A program made the position numbers and the translations under genes. From assembly GCF_000525775.1 (NCBI RefSeq), contig NZ_JALU01000030.1, positions 1-41,649 of the forward strand: a stretch of DNA of 41,649 nucleotides, written 5' to 3'. Positions 1 to 9,814 of the stretch are shown piece by piece; position 1 is the stretch's first letter, and the number at the start of each line of letters is the position of its first letter. This DNA is from Mogibacterium timidum ATCC 33093. Its GTDB lineage: Bacteria > Bacillota > Clostridia > Peptostreptococcales > Anaerovoracaceae. The notes beneath the pieces are model-generated. The model was not told the origin of the DNA. It worked only from the letters and a program-made list of their open reading frames with translations, and did not search any database.

Positions 1-11
1 GGTGGTTTATT

Positions 12-39
12 GATTCACCTCGCTATCGCTCGGCGAATC
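12..39. repeat. imperfect palindrome at the window edge
   Basis: The outer arms GATTC and GAATC and the inner CC/GG pairs match around a CTCGCTATCGCTCGG centre, with mismatches inside. It lies beyond the buk terminator. The short frame across bases 1-48 stops at 48 and is too small to call as a gene. It may be an extragenic palindromic repeat, but only one copy is visible here. Confidence 0.3.
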
Positions 40-61
40 CTCTGCTAAAGCAGAACCAACG

Positions 62-97
62 ACAAACGGGACTGCAGATCGCTGCAGTCCCGTTTGT
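62..97 (-). terminator. long perfect hairpin after the first butyrate kinase
   Basis: The arms 62-77 and 82-97 are exact reverse complements (16 bp) around a 4-nt loop. The hairpin begins 23 bases past the buk stop. On the minus strand an A-rich tract precedes the stem and only a weak T-rich tail follows. The plus-strand side is T-rich, so it probably works in both directions. Confidence 0.8.
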
Positions 98-119
98 GTA
101 TTTTGTATTGTTTACGTTA

Positions 120-1178
120 TTACTCATAAATCTTGTATTCCTTAGTTTCGAGTGCTCTCAGAGCTCCGTCAGCGAGAGACTTCATCTCTTCCTCACCCGG
201 GAATCTCAGAACCGGAGCAACCTTGCCTACGTAAGATGTAATCTCCTCGCAGAATCTGTCGCTGTAAGCCATTCCACCAGTATATACGATTGCATCTACA
301 TCAAAGTGCAGCACCGCTGCCATAGCACCTATATCCTTTGACAACTGGTATGCGATCGCTCGGAATGCTCCCATGCATACCTCATCACCCTCATCAAAAG
401 CCTTGTTCTCGACTGTACGGAAATCCTTAGTTCCTGTGTATGAGAACACGCCGGCCTCGTGACCGATAATCTTCTTAACCTCAGACTTTGTCTTGCCGGA
501 GAAGCACAGGTTAACGAGAGCATTTGCAGGCAGTGCACCGCCTCTATCCATACCCATCGAACCGTCGTCCTTAACGTTGAATACATCTACAACTTTGCCC
601 TTTTTGTGAGCTGCAACGGACACTCCTCCGCCGAGGTGAACAACTATGAGGTTCAGGTCCTCATATGCCTTACCGATTTCCTTTGCTGCTTTTCTAGCAA
701 CTGACTTCTGGTTGAGCGCGTGGAAGAAGCTCTGTCTCTCCATGCCCTTGAGTCCGGAATATCTGGCAACATCCTCGAGCTCATCTACGCAAACAGGGTC
801 TACAAAGAACGCCGGAATACCTACTTTGTCTGCGAGCTCCTTGGATATATATGCTCCAAGGTTAGCTGCGTGCTCACCGTAAGGTGGGTTCTTAATGTCT
901 CTGATAACTGCATCGTTGACGATGTATGTTCCGGAAGGAATGTGCTTGAACAGGCCACCGCGTCCGCAGATTGCGTCGAAATCCTCGAGCTTGTAGCCCT
1001 TTTCCTCAAGGGTCTTCATAATTACATCGCGACGGAATGGCATCTGATCTACGATATTTGCATACTTATCCATCTCAGCAGCATCGTGGTCAATACCAAC
1101 GCGCATCAGCTCCTGGTCGTTTTCGTATACAGCAATCTTAGTCGATGTTGCACCAGGGTTGATTACAAGAATCTTCAT
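120..1178 (-). CDS. buk: butyrate (branched-chain fatty acid) kinase, copy 1
   Basis: This enzyme makes butyrate or a related short or branched acid plus ATP from acyl phosphate and ADP in the cytosol. It belongs to the acetokinase family of the ASKHA fold. The 352-aa length matches the usual roughly 355 aa of Buk. The N-terminal phosphate loop reads NPGATSTK (residues 7-14), and the adenosine/phosphate motifs HLGGGVSVAAH and YTGGMAYS are both intact. The start is preceded by GAAAGGAGAA. It lies 78 bp downstream of typA on the same strand and ends at the 62-97 hairpin, so it may be the last gene of a DUF2207-typA-buk transcript. No phosphotransbutyrylase gene is next to it. A diverged paralogue sits at 22520-23650; which acyl phosphate each prefers cannot be read from the sequence. 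Confidence 0.93.
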   Translation of the reverse strand: MKILVINPGATSTKIAVYENDQELMRVGIDHDAAEMDKYANIVDQMPFRRDVIMKTLEEKGYKLEDFDAICGRGGLFKHIPSGTYIVNDAVIRDIKNPPYGEHAANLGAYISKELADKVGIPAFFVDPVCVDELEDVARYSGLKGMERQSFFHALNQKSVARKAAKEIGKAYEDLNLIVVHLGGGVSVAAHKKGKVVDVFNVKDDGSMGMDRGGALPANALVNLCFSGKTKSEVKKIIGHEAGVFSYTGTKDFRTVENKAFDEGDEVCMGAFRAIAYQLSKDIGAMAAVLHFDVDAIVYTGGMAYSDRFCEEITSYVGKVAPVLRFPGEEEMKSLADGALRALETKEYKIYE

Positions 1179-1256
1179 GTTACCAATTTCTCCTTTCGTT
1201 ACCTCTATATTTTAATCATGTCCTTAGTATAAATACTTATGAACGTGATAACATGA

Positions 1257-3140
1257 CTACTTATTTCTATTGCCAGCCTTACGTCTGTCAATCTCTCTGA
1301 GAAGCTTCTTGCGAAGTCTTATATCTTCAGGGGTTACTTCAACCACCTCATCGCCGTTGATGAATTCAAGCGCTTCTTCGAGTGTAAATGTTCTTTGCGG
1401 TGTCAGCTTGATTGTGTCATCACTGCCGGCAGCACGCATATTGGAAACTCTCTTGGCCTTGCATGGGTTGACTACCATGTCGTCACCTCTGGAGTTCATA
1501 CCCACTATCATACCTTCATACACATGAGTTCCGGGCTCGACAAACATCTGAACACGCTCCTGAATGTTGAAGATTGCATATGGAGTGCAGTTTCCTTCTT
1601 CCTGAGCTACTGCAACTCCATTAGTACGTTCCGGAATCTCACCCTTCCAAGGCTCAAATCCATCAAAACGTCTAACCATAGTCCCTTCGCCGTGCGTATC
1701 GTTGATAAATTCGCTTCTATAACCCATCAGTCCACGAGTGGGAACTGAATATTCGATCCTGGAGTAACCATTTCCTTCACTCATCATCTGCTTCATCATT
1801 CCCTTGCGTATATTGAGCTTGGAAATCACAGAGCCTGAATGCTCGTCAGGAACGCTTACTACAACCTCTTCAACAGGCTCCAGAACCTCTCCGTTTGCGC
1901 CTCGCTTGATTACAACTTCCGGCTTGGATACGGCAAGCTCGTAACCCTCACGGCGCATATTCTCAATCAGAATTGACAGATGGAGTTCTCCTCTACCTGA
2001 CACCTTGAATGAATCTGTCGAGTCGGTCGGCTCGACAACCAGTCCAACATTTACCTCAAGCTCCTTCTCCAGTCTCTCCTTGATATGCCTGCTTGTGACA
2101 AACTTGCCCACCTTGCCGGCAAATGGAGATGAGTTGACCATGAAGTTCATCGAAAGTGTAGGTTCCTCAATACTGATATTTCCAAGAGACTCAGGATGAG
2201 CGGGATCACAGATGGTCTCCCCGATGGAGATGTCCGGAATACCGGATACAACTACAATATCGCCGCACTCAGCCTCATCTACAGCCATTCTCTGCAGGCC
2301 GCGATATACGAACACCTGATTGACCTTGGCGTTGTAGGATTCCTCTTCGTTCTTCATAACCGCAACCTGCTGAGCCGCCTTGAGCTTGCCTCTGGTTATC
2401 CTTCCGATTCCAAGCCTGCCTATGTAATCGTCATAAGCGAGCGAGGATATTTGGAACTGGAGGGGTTCTTCTCTCAGATCCGGATATGGATTGCAGTGCT
2501 CCACAATCTTGTCCAGCAGCGGCTCAACATTGAGGTCTCCGTACCCCTTAGGACTCTTCTTAATCTTGATGGTTCCATCATCAACCATGATGTCCGCAAC
2601 CTCACTTGGATCGCTAACAGCGATTCCCTGTCTTGCGATTCCGTACATGATTGGAAAATCCAGCTGATCGTCATTAGCCTCGAGATCCATAAACAGTTCA
2701 TATACCTCGTCTACAACCTCATTGATTCTAGCGTCTCTTTTATCAATCTTATTGATGAACAGGATTGGATTGAGCCCCTGTTCCAACGACTTATTCAGTA
2801 CAAATCTAGTCTGAGGCATTGGCCCTTCGCTCGAATCTACAAGCAGAATAACTGTATCCACAGTCTTCATAATGCGCTCAACCTCAGAGCTGAAATCGGC
2901 ATGTCCGGGTGTATCTACGATGTTAATCTTATAATCCTTATACATGATTGAGCAATTCTTGGAATAAATAGTAATGCCACGCTCTCTCTCTATAGCATCG
3001 CTATCCATCACGCAATCCACAACCTCTTCATTCTCACGAAATACATGAGACTGTGCAAGCAGCGCGTCAACCAGCGTAGACTTCCCTGCATCGACGTGCG
3101 CAATAACTGCAATGTTAATTATCTTCTCTTTATCTCCCAT
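1257..3140 (-). CDS. typA: ribosome-associated translational GTPase TypA/BipA
   Basis: TypA is an EF-G-like GTPase that binds the ribosome and helps 50S assembly and stress or cold adaptation. The protein has 627 aa, slightly longer than the usual 605-615. The G domain motifs are visible: G1 AHVDAGKST (residues 14-22), G3 DTPGHADF near 72, and G4 NKIDK near 126. Domains II, III and V and the TypA-specific C-terminal domain follow, with motifs such as [13 protein letters not shown]. The ATG at 3140 is chosen over a TTG five codons upstream because GGAAGGG lies just before it. The DUF2207 gene ends 30 bp upstream, which suggests co-transcription. Confidence 0.95.
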   Translation of the reverse strand: MGDKEKIINIAVIAHVDAGKSTLVDALLAQSHVFRENEEVVDCVMDSDAIERERGITIYSKNCSIMYKDYKINIVDTPGHADFSSEVERIMKTVDTVILLVDSSEGPMPQTRFVLNKSLEQGLNPILFINKIDKRDARINEVVDEVYELFMDLEANDDQLDFPIMYGIARQGIAVSDPSEVADIMVDDGTIKIKKSPKGYGDLNVEPLLDKIVEHCNPYPDLREEPLQFQISSLAYDDYIGRLGIGRITRGKLKAAQQVAVMKNEEESYNAKVNQVFVYRGLQRMAVDEAECGDIVVVSGIPDISIGETICDPAHPESLGNISIEEPTLSMNFMVNSSPFAGKVGKFVTSRHIKERLEKELEVNVGLVVEPTDSTDSFKVSGRGELHLSILIENMRREGYELAVSKPEVVIKRGANGEVLEPVEEVVVSVPDEHSGSVISKLNIRKGMMKQMMSEGNGYSRIEYSVPTRGLMGYRSEFINDTHGEGTMVRRFDGFEPWKGEIPERTNGVAVAQEEGNCTPYAIFNIQERVQMFVEPGTHVYEGMIVGMNSRGDDMVVNPCKAKRVSNMRAAGSDDTIKLTPQRTFTLEEALEFINGDEVVEVTPEDIRLRKKLLREIDRRKAGNRNK

Positions 3141-3170
3141 TATTATCCCTTCCAACCGGCTTTGCCATAT

Positions 3171-5033
3171 CTATCTTCCCGCACCGAGGAAAATCCTCTG
3201 TCTGCGGTTCATCACGTTGTATACGCTTTCAATAGTTCTTTCAAATCTATGAAGCTCCCTTGCTAAATTCTCGAGATCGTCCTTTGAGATATTTACGTTA
3301 ACAGTGTGACCTTCTGCAAGGCCTTCAAACCAAGAAGGTGCTTCGACATCGATGCTTCTGAACTTCTGTGCCCATATTTCGTACTGTGAGAACTGTATAG
3401 CGTATGGAAGCATCTCATAGAAATATCCCGGATTGCGCCTCTGGAGCACCGCTACATCACGCGGCTCCGACTCCTCGATAAAATTTCGCATACCCATCAT
3501 TCTATTTGCCAGGCGAGCATTCTCGCGGGCTCTCGCCGGCATGAGGCAAATCAGAATCGCTCCAAATACCCCCGAGATGAGAATCAGAATTGGAATGAAA
3601 ACCGACTTGTTGCAGCTGTATATCATGTAACCTGCATATATGAGCTCAGCAGCATACAAAGATGAATACATACCTATAGATACCTTAAAGTGCGTCCAGT
3701 CCATATCATACCTGAGGTCAAATCGCCTTGCAATCATGTTGAGAACAAGGACTGAAAAAGCGAAAAACGCAATCGGAATACCGTACAAAATATCTTCTTC
3801 GTACACATACATACTGGTTAATATCGGCACAGACGCTACAGTTAACGACATAGCCAAAATACCAAGCCATCTGAAGACCAGCGAAAGTCTGGTACTTGCC
3901 CGCATACCCTTAGAGTTATACCCGCTGGAAACACTTGTCTCTACGTCATAAAGGATTCTCTTGAGGTGCTTACCCAGATCTTCCATCTCAATCGCCCTAC
4001 CCTCGTATACATCTTCAAATAATTCAGAATAAATGCCTCTGATGTACCTATCCTCGTCGATTGAAGGCGCAGCAAGTTTGACAAGCTTGTATTTTTTAGG
4101 TGCATACTCAACTATCTTGAGATTTCCATTTATGCCGAGTCTAACCAGCAGCGGAACTATGTCTCTGATAGTCAGCTGACCATTAAATATGTAAGCGATA
4201 TCAGCTGTCGATATTCCGCTTATCGGCTGTGCGATAAATTTCCGCTTGAACCTTGAGTCTCTGCCGCCAATCAGCCACAGAATCAGTATCAGTGTCCCTG
4301 CACCCACGAACAGCAGACCTCCGAGCCCGATGGTCCATTCGTTGTTAAGCGGTTTCTTCCAATACCCGTCGGGGAGCTCCGCCTTAAATGTGATACCGAA
4401 GTCCGCCGGAATCAGTGAGCCTGTCATTGTGATGACGTTATCATCAACCGTATATGAGGTCTTGTTGGATACATCCTGTGACCCAAACTGCCCGGCATAG
4501 TATTGAAGGTCATCACGAGGAAAATCATCAGGCAGAACCAGTGTGAATTTGTAGTTCTGAATTGGTACTTCCCAATCAGATGATAGTGCATTCAGGTAAA
4601 ACAGGTCGTAATTTTTGTTCTTATCAGCATACTCTCTCACAACATAGGTGATATCGTAGGTGTGCTTTCCCTTCTTGAGCTTAGTCTTATCCTTGATGAT
4701 GATGTTATATTTATTCCCATCCTTGCGCAGCTCAAAATCCGTGCCCTTAACATTTGCCTTGCCGACCATATAGTTTCCGGTAGGAATATCGAACTTGAGC
4801 TCGGATAGATTATTTGGAATATTGACTGTAACTTTTTTTGTTACCTCGTATACGTGATTCTTCTTAACTACAGCTTTGAAATCATAATTAATAATCTCGT
4901 AACTGGTATCATTTATCGCACCAAAAGCATTGGCTCGGAATACACCCAAGCCAACGCTCAAAATTACCATGATAAAAACCATTCTGAGTAAGTATTTATA
5001 TGTATTTGACAGTGCTTTACTGCTGCTCGTCAT
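3171..5033 (-). CDS. DUF2207 domain membrane protein
   Basis: The function is unknown. The protein (about 620 aa) starts with a hydrophobic signal segment (about residues 14-32) followed by ANA, a plausible signal-peptidase site. An extracellular beta-rich DUF2207 domain follows (about 40-230), then a membrane segment (LGGLLFVGAGTLILILWLIG, about 240-260). Next come a cytoplasmic part with FIAQPISGISTADIAY, two more hydrophobic regions, and a C-terminal part with the family-typical YEMLPYAIQF. Two ATGs are adjacent. The second (5033) is six bases from AGAAGGAGG, the first (5036) only three, so 5033 is preferred. It leads the leftward group with typA and buk and is divergent from the dCMP deaminase gene. 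Confidence 0.82.
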   Translation of the reverse strand: MTSSSKALSNTYKYLLRMVFIMVILSVGLGVFRANAFGAINDTSYEIINYDFKAVVKKNHVYEVTKKVTVNIPNNLSELKFDIPTGNYMVGKANVKGTDFELRKDGNKYNIIIKDKTKLKKGKHTYDITYVVREYADKNKNYDLFYLNALSSDWEVPIQNYKFTLVLPDDFPRDDLQYYAGQFGSQDVSNKTSYTVDDNVITMTGSLIPADFGITFKAELPDGYWKKPLNNEWTIGLGGLLFVGAGTLILILWLIGGRDSRFKRKFIAQPISGISTADIAYIFNGQLTIRDIVPLLVRLGINGNLKIVEYAPKKYKLVKLAAPSIDEDRYIRGIYSELFEDVYEGRAIEMEDLGKHLKRILYDVETSVSSGYNSKGMRASTRLSLVFRWLGILAMSLTVASVPILTSMYVYEEDILYGIPIAFFAFSVLVLNMIARRFDLRYDMDWTHFKVSIGMYSSLYAAELIYAGYMIYSCNKSVFIPILILISGVFGAILICLMPARARENARLANRMMGMRNFIEESEPRDVAVLQRRNPGYFYEMLPYAIQFSQYEIWAQKFRSIDVEAPSWFEGLAEGHTVNVNISKDDLENLARELHRFERTIESVYNVMNRRQRIFLGAGR

Positions 5034-5116
5034 CATACGCCTCCTTCTAGGCAATACTTCTGAATATTATACCTTATAGGGGGTCTAAATTCAAATGCTT
5101 AAACACTATCGGACGC

Positions 5117-5145
5117 TTGCGGCAGCATATGCCTTAGTATAAAAT
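5117..5145 (+). promoter_or_regulatory. candidate promoter of the dCMP deaminase gene
   Basis: A TTGCGG -35-like hexamer at 5117-5122 and TAAAAT at 5140-5145 are separated by 17 bp. Transcription would start near 5152, about 27 bases before the ATG at 5179. It lies in the divergent gap with the DUF2207 gene. Confidence 0.45.
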
Positions 5146-5178
5146 ACAGAATAGATACTACATTAATGAGGTAGCAAT

Positions 5179-5670
5179 ATGAAGAGACAAGATTACATTT
5201 CGTGGGACGAATATTTCATGGGGGTCTCCCTGCTGGCAGCAAAGCGCAGCAAGGATCCTAATACGCAGGTTGGAGCGTGCATAGTTGATTCCAATCACGT
5301 CATCCTCTCTACGGGGTATAACGGCTTCCCGCTCGGTTGCTCTGATGACGAACTGCCATGGGCAAGAACCGGCGAAGATACAAAATATCCTTATGTTGTG
5401 CATGCTGAACTCAACGCTATCTTGAATTCCGGCGGAAAATCGCTGAGAGATGCGACCATATACGTCGGGCTCTTCCCTTGCAATGAATGTGCCAAGGCAA
5501 TTATTCAATCGGGTATACGTGAAGTCGTGTATTTGGACGACAAATACGCAAACGCAAAATCCACTCTCGCTTCTAAGCGGCTCCTTTCGATGGCAGGCGT
5601 CAAAATGCGCAAGCTGAAGCCCAGGGAGAAAACTCTGGTACTCAGTTTTGAAAGCAACCCGGATCGATAA
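5179..5670 (+). CDS. comEB: dCMP deaminase family protein (ComEB-like)
   Basis: The protein (163 aa) deaminates dCMP to dUMP, supplying thymidylate synthesis. The zinc and proton-shuttle motif HAELNAIL and the second zinc motif PCNECAK are both present and in the expected order and spacing. The N-terminal SWDEYFMG and ISTGYNGFP-like segment (LSTGYNGFPLG) are typical of the ComEB/deoxycytidylate deaminase branch rather than cytidine or tRNA deaminases. A GAGG lies just before the ATG. The gene is the first of a rightward pair with dapB, 69 bp apart. Nothing in the neighbourhood points to competence, despite the ComEB name. Confidence 0.92.
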   Translation: MKRQDYISWDEYFMGVSLLAAKRSKDPNTQVGACIVDSNHVILSTGYNGFPLGCSDDELPWARTGEDTKYPYVVHAELNAILNSGGKSLRDATIYVGLFPCNECAKAIIQSGIREVVYLDDKYANAKSTLASKRLLSMAGVKMRKLKPREKTLVLSFESNPDR

Positions 5671-5739
5671 CGACAGTATTATATGCAATATTATATTAAG
5701 TATATTATGGCTTATTCAGAATTATGAGGAGGTATTGTT

Positions 5740-6534
5740 ATGAAGCTTCTAGTGGTCGGCCCTCGCGGCAAGATGGGGCGTCTCATCACAGGTATTGCAG
5801 CTGAACGCGAAGACATAACTCTAGTCGGAGGTGTTGCGCCTTCAGGCAGAGATTACATTGGCACGGATCTCGGAGAAGTCGCTATGATAGGCAGATCACT
5901 CGGAGTACCGGTTGTTTCCGACGTAGAAGAGCTTATCGATAAGTGCGATGTTATCATTGATTTTGCAACCGTTGAGCAGGCTATGGTCACACTCGAGGCA
6001 GCGGTAAGACACAAAAAGGCGCTGATCTGCGGCACTACGGGATTCAACGCAGAACAGCGTTCAACATTTGAAGAAGCCGGCAAGGTTATCCCTGTTATGC
6101 TCGCAGCAAACACATCGAGGCTTGTAAATGTAATGTATAAGCTAATCGAGGATGCCACGAAGCTCGCCGGAGATGTCGATATTGAGATTCTTGACATGCA
6201 TGACAACACCAAGCTTGATTCACCAAGCGGAACCGCAAAGGAAATCGGCGAAATAGTCGCAGCTGCGCGAGGAAAAGCTTTACACGACGTAGATAGATAT
6301 GGACGCGAAGGCAGATGCCCTCGTAGGCACGGGGAGATTGCTTTTCACTCCATCAGAGGTGGAGATATTTCGAGCAGCCACACTACTTACTTTGTAGGTC
6401 CGGGCGAGCGACTCGAGATTACACATCATTCACAAAGCTTCAAGTGCTTTGCTGCCGGCGCTGTCGACTGCGCGGTATTCCTCGGCAAGCAGTCAGTCGG
6501 TTCATACACGGTACAGGATTGTTTTGGACTGTAG
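5740..6534 (+). CDS. dapB: 4-hydroxy-tetrahydrodipicolinate reductase
   Basis: DapB reduces the dapA product with NAD(P)H in the lysine/diaminopimelate pathway. The protein has 264 aa, normal for the family. The dinucleotide-binding start MKLLVVGPRGKMGR, the CGTTGF segment near residue 90 and the catalytic/substrate motif HDNTKLDSPSGTA near 160 are intact. A strong GAGGAGG precedes the ATG. It follows the dCMP deaminase gene by 69 bp and ends just before a strong hairpin. No other lysine-pathway gene is in the window, so it is detached from the usual dapA-dapB arrangement. Confidence 0.95.
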   Translation: MKLLVVGPRGKMGRLITGIAAEREDITLVGGVAPSGRDYIGTDLGEVAMIGRSLGVPVVSDVEELIDKCDVIIDFATVEQAMVTLEAAVRHKKALICGTTGFNAEQRSTFEEAGKVIPVMLAANTSRLVNVMYKLIEDATKLAGDVDIEILDMHDNTKLDSPSGTAKEIGEIVAAARGKALHDVDRYGREGRCPRRHGEIAFHSIRGGDISSSHTTYFVGPGERLEITHHSQSFKCFAAGAVDCAVFLGKQSVGSYTVQDCFGL

Positions 6535-6539
6535 GTAAT

Positions 6540-6594
6540 AAGAAAAAGAAGAGGTATGAGCTGAGCAGCTGAGCAGCCCATATCTCTTTTTCTT
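6540..6594. terminator. bidirectional terminator between convergent genes
   Basis: An A-rich 5' arm (from 6540) pairs with the T-rich 3' arm (to 6594), AAGAAAAAG against CTTTTTCTT, and the inner part contains the tandem unit GCTGAGCA. It lies 6 bases after the dapB stop and 53 bases past the end of the convergent flavoprotein gene, so it can serve both. Confidence 0.75.
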
Positions 6595-6647
6595 ATGCTA
6601 TTACTATCATCGGCGTTTCCGCAGTCACCGCTTTCACTCAATTCAGC

Positions 6648-8258
6648 TTATCCACGAGGTCTGCCAAAACGCTCGATCAGCTTATCGGCCTGCTTAATTC
6701 CGTCGCATGCTGCAGATGTAATTCCTCCTGCATAGCCGCAGCCTTCACCGGCCGGATAGATGCCGGAAATTCCAGTGCTCTCTCCACTATCCTTATCTCT
6801 AAGCACTTGCACCGGTGCCGAGCTTCTCGTTTCCACCGCCTTGATCACTGCATCCGGGTCATCATATCCATGTATTTTCTCAGCAAAGAAAGGAATAGCC
6901 TCCCTGATTGCTTCATACGCGAAGTCCGGAAGAGAAGCTATAACGGATTGAGCATTCGCATCAAGAAAATCCTTCATAGTGCAGGTGGGCGGGTTAAATT
7001 TGCCGCCGCCATTTTCGAACGCCAGCCTCTCGTATTTCTGCTGGAATTTGACACCTGACAGCACATCATCCGAATCAAAGTCGCTCACCCTTACATCACA
7101 CAGGATGCCGCTGTTAGCCACTCCGCTATCTCTCCTTCTGTTGCTCATGCCGTTGACGCACAGCTCGCCATCAGCGGTCGAGCACACTACAACCTCCCCG
7201 CCCGGACACATGCAGAACGAATACACTCCTCTTCCGTTGCTGGCTTTATACGAGACCTTGTATTCTGCAGGCGGCAGTCTATCCTCCTCACCATACTGAG
7301 CGCGATTTATCAATTCCTGCGAATGCTCCATTCTGACGCCTATAGATAGAGGTTTCTGTTCCATTTCCAGAGCAGATTCTTTTATAAGTTCATACGTATC
7401 TCTTGCGCTGTGCCCTGTTGCCAGAATAACAGCATTGGTGTCAATGTGCTCCTCTCGGCCATCGCTATCCATAACGGTTATACCTTTTAACTCGCCATCA
7501 GCTATTTCAAGTCCGGTCAGACGCGTTCCAAAACGGACATCTCCACCGAGGTCTAAGATCTGCTCTCTGAGACTCACAATTACAGCTCTAAGCACATCAG
7601 TCCCTATATGAGGTTTATGCTTGTAGACAATTTCGTCTCCCGCACCGGCGCCGGCAAATGTCTCTAATACGAACTTTATATTCGGATCTTTAATTCCGCT
7701 CGTCAGTTTACCATCCGAAAATGTGCCTGCACCGCCTTCCCCGAAAAGTATGTTGGAATCCCCATCAAGTACCCCGTGTTGTCTGAAATTCTCCACATCT
7801 TTTACTCGTGCGGACATAGTCTTGCCACGCTCTATAACAATCGGTCTGTATCCGTTATGTGACAGCTCAAGCGCAGCAAAGATACCGCATGGTCCAAACC
7901 CGATGACTACAGGACGCCCTGTCAAGCACTCATTACCTGATATCGGCGCGTGCCTTTCAATATGCTTGTACACGTTACACCTATGCTTCTTGGCAGTCTT
8001 TGATGATATCTGCGAGTTCGTCGTAAAATCCAATGTATATACCATGAAGATATTTAATTTATCCCTGGCATCTATCGATTCTCGAGCGACCTGCCAAGTC
8101 ATAATATCTGACAGCTTTATGGACAGCTGCTTCGCAATTTTGGCAGGCAGCTCTGTCATTTCAGCTCCGACAGGCAGCTTGATCTCACTCATCCTGTATG
8201 CATATTTCCCGGCCCTCTCTCCTCCACGCCACACTCTGTTCTTAAACCTTGCATCCAT
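6648..8258 (-). CDS. FAD-dependent dehydrogenase (COG2509-like flavoprotein)
   Basis: This is an uncharacterised cytosolic flavoprotein common in anaerobic Firmicutes. An N-terminal domain of about 100 aa precedes the FAD-binding Rossmann motif GFGPCGIFAALE. Then follow FGEGGAGTFSDGKLT and ATGHSARDTY, and the C-terminal FAD contact PAGEGCGYAGGI. The family is predicted to oxidise or reduce an unknown substrate. The longest frame begins at a TTG (8291). The ATG at 8258 is preferred because GAAGGTGGGAG precedes it; the ATG at 8192 (MSEIKLPV) would give the family-typical N-terminus but has no clear ribosome-binding site. It follows another flavoprotein gene by 122 bp. Confidence 0.85.
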   Translation of the reverse strand: MDARFKNRVWRGGERAGKYAYRMSEIKLPVGAEMTELPAKIAKQLSIKLSDIMTWQVARESIDARDKLNIFMVYTLDFTTNSQISSKTAKKHRCNVYKHIERHAPISGNECLTGRPVVIGFGPCGIFAALELSHNGYRPIVIERGKTMSARVKDVENFRQHGVLDGDSNILFGEGGAGTFSDGKLTSGIKDPNIKFVLETFAGAGAGDEIVYKHKPHIGTDVLRAVIVSLREQILDLGGDVRFGTRLTGLEIADGELKGITVMDSDGREEHIDTNAVILATGHSARDTYELIKESALEMEQKPLSIGVRMEHSQELINRAQYGEEDRLPPAEYKVSYKASNGRGVYSFCMCPGGEVVVCSTADGELCVNGMSNRRRDSGVANSGILCDVRVSDFDSDDVLSGVKFQQKYERLAFENGGGKFNPPTCTMKDFLDANAQSVIASLPDFAYEAIREAIPFFAEKIHGYDDPDAVIKAVETRSSAPVQVLRDKDSGESTGISGIYPAGEGCGYAGGITSAACDGIKQADKLIERFGRPRG

Positions 8259-8380
8259 CTCCCACCTTCGCAAACTATTACGTCTGTTCAATATATCTTA
8301 ATGCTTTTATCTCTATAGAAAATATTATGCACAATCCATGCGCCACAGTTGCTGTACAGCATACCCCATGAGGAAAAGCT

Positions 8381-9769
8381 TTATATCTCTCTAGCCGCAG
8401 CTTCTCCGGCGCGCTTTCCGGACAAAAATGCGTGATTAAGGTTGTAGCCACCGCAAAAGCCGTCATAGTCCAAAGTCTCACCAACAATGTATAACTTCGG
8501 CAAGAGCTTCGACTCAAAGCTCTCATCATCTATTTCATGCATATCGACACCACCGGAAGTACACTGCGCTTCCTTCCAGCCCTTGAGCCCGGTCGGCTTG
8601 AATCTCAGGTCACTTGCACTCCTGATGATTTTGTCGCGAACATCCGCATCTGTCAATATAGAAGCATTAGACGTATAATCCAATCCTGCCTGTCTGATTA
8701 TCTCCACGGCAAGCCCTTCCTTATATACTGTCATAAACACCTCTACAAGTTTATTATATGAGGAATTCTCGCACACCGCAGAATTCGCCTCGATAGCACT
8801 CCTCTGTGAATTCCTCGCGTCAACTGTTTCTCTATTCACTACGGCCCTCTTAGCTGCAGCCGTAAGCCACTCGCTCAAATTAAAGCCATCGGTTACATCC
8901 AGCGATATATCGAAATTATCAAATCCCTCGCCTTTTCCAAATCTCATCATCCTCGAGAGATTAAATATGCAAATGCCGGAAAGTCCGTACTTGGTAAATT
9001 GCACCTCGCCATTCTCTTCATATAGCTGCTCTCCATCCTTCAAAAGCTTGGCTGTTGCGCGCACTCTCACCCCGGACAAGCCTGTTAGCTCAGAGTTTCC
9101 GCACTCCACAGGGGTTAGCGATGGAACCGTCCTGGTGACGCTGTGTCCAAGTGACCTTGCCAACAAGAATCCGTCTCCTGTGGCTCCATATACCGGAGCC
9201 GACTTCCCGCCGGCGGCTATTACAAGAGCCTGCGATTCCATCCGGTAATCGTTATCGATACCGGCAATGGTAAATACAGTTTTAAACGAAATACCTGAAT
9301 TGAAGCTTGCACCATCGAGCGGTCTGTCCTGTTTATCGCAATATGGAACTACAGAAACTGCAGATACTGTAGCACCCTTATACACCTTTATTCCAAGCTG
9401 CTCAAGCCGCAGCTCCAGTAGCTCTGCAACGTCCGGCGCTGACTCCGATACAGGATACACAAAGCCCCTCTCCTTAGACTTCGTAGCTATCCCTAACGAG
9501 AAAAGAAAAGTTATTACTTCTTCGTATCCGTCTGCACATGTATTAGTTATATTGCATCGTCCGTTTCCTGTCGCTCTAAGCTTCCTTCCGAGGATTTCGT
9601 TCTTCTCGAGTATAACGATCTCTGAATCCGGATGGCTGAGCTTGGCGCTTGTGGCAGCAGCCATCCCCGCCGGACCACCACCGATGATGAGTATGTCGCA
9701 TACGGAAGCAGGAGCTTTGGCAGTGATATTCCGTGTATTTGCATGCCTTTTTTGAGTACTGTGAGCCAT
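8381..9769 (-). CDS. NAD(P)/FAD-dependent oxidoreductase, HI0933/BaiN family
   Basis: The protein has 462 aa. It shows the Rossmann motif IIGGGPAGMAAA (about residues 28-39), the family marker GRKLRATGNGRCNITN just beyond it, and the C-terminal GETLDYDGFCGGYNLNHAF FAD-binding stretch. Members bind FAD; one relative, BaiN, is described as a bile-acid 3-dehydro-reductase, but the general substrate is unknown and no bile-acid genes are present here. The start is supported by GAGAGGTGG. Possible -10 boxes (TATAAT on the minus strand) lie at 9805-9810 and 9813-9818, the second overlapping an 11-bp inverted repeat. Confidence 0.88.
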   Translation of the reverse strand: MAHSTQKRHANTRNITAKAPASVCDILIIGGGPAGMAAATSAKLSHPDSEIVILEKNEILGRKLRATGNGRCNITNTCADGYEEVITFLFSLGIATKSKERGFVYPVSESAPDVAELLELRLEQLGIKVYKGATVSAVSVVPYCDKQDRPLDGASFNSGISFKTVFTIAGIDNDYRMESQALVIAAGGKSAPVYGATGDGFLLARSLGHSVTRTVPSLTPVECGNSELTGLSGVRVRATAKLLKDGEQLYEENGEVQFTKYGLSGICIFNLSRMMRFGKGEGFDNFDISLDVTDGFNLSEWLTAAAKRAVVNRETVDARNSQRSAIEANSAVCENSSYNKLVEVFMTVYKEGLAVEIIRQAGLDYTSNASILTDADVRDKIIRSASDLRFKPTGLKGWKEAQCTSGGVDMHEIDDESFESKLLPKLYIVGETLDYDGFCGGYNLNHAFLSGKRAGEAAAREI

Positions 9770-9814
9770 ATATCCACCTCTCGCTGCGATTTAAATTGAA
9801 GCTAATTATAACAT

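Noticed and set aside
2196-2951. 251-codon plus-strand frame inside typA
   Set aside because: Antisense shadow of the highly conserved TypA GTPase region.
5158-5688. 176-codon minus-strand frame opposite the dCMP deaminase
   Set aside because: The plus strand carries both zinc motifs of the deaminase; the opposite frame has none of its own.
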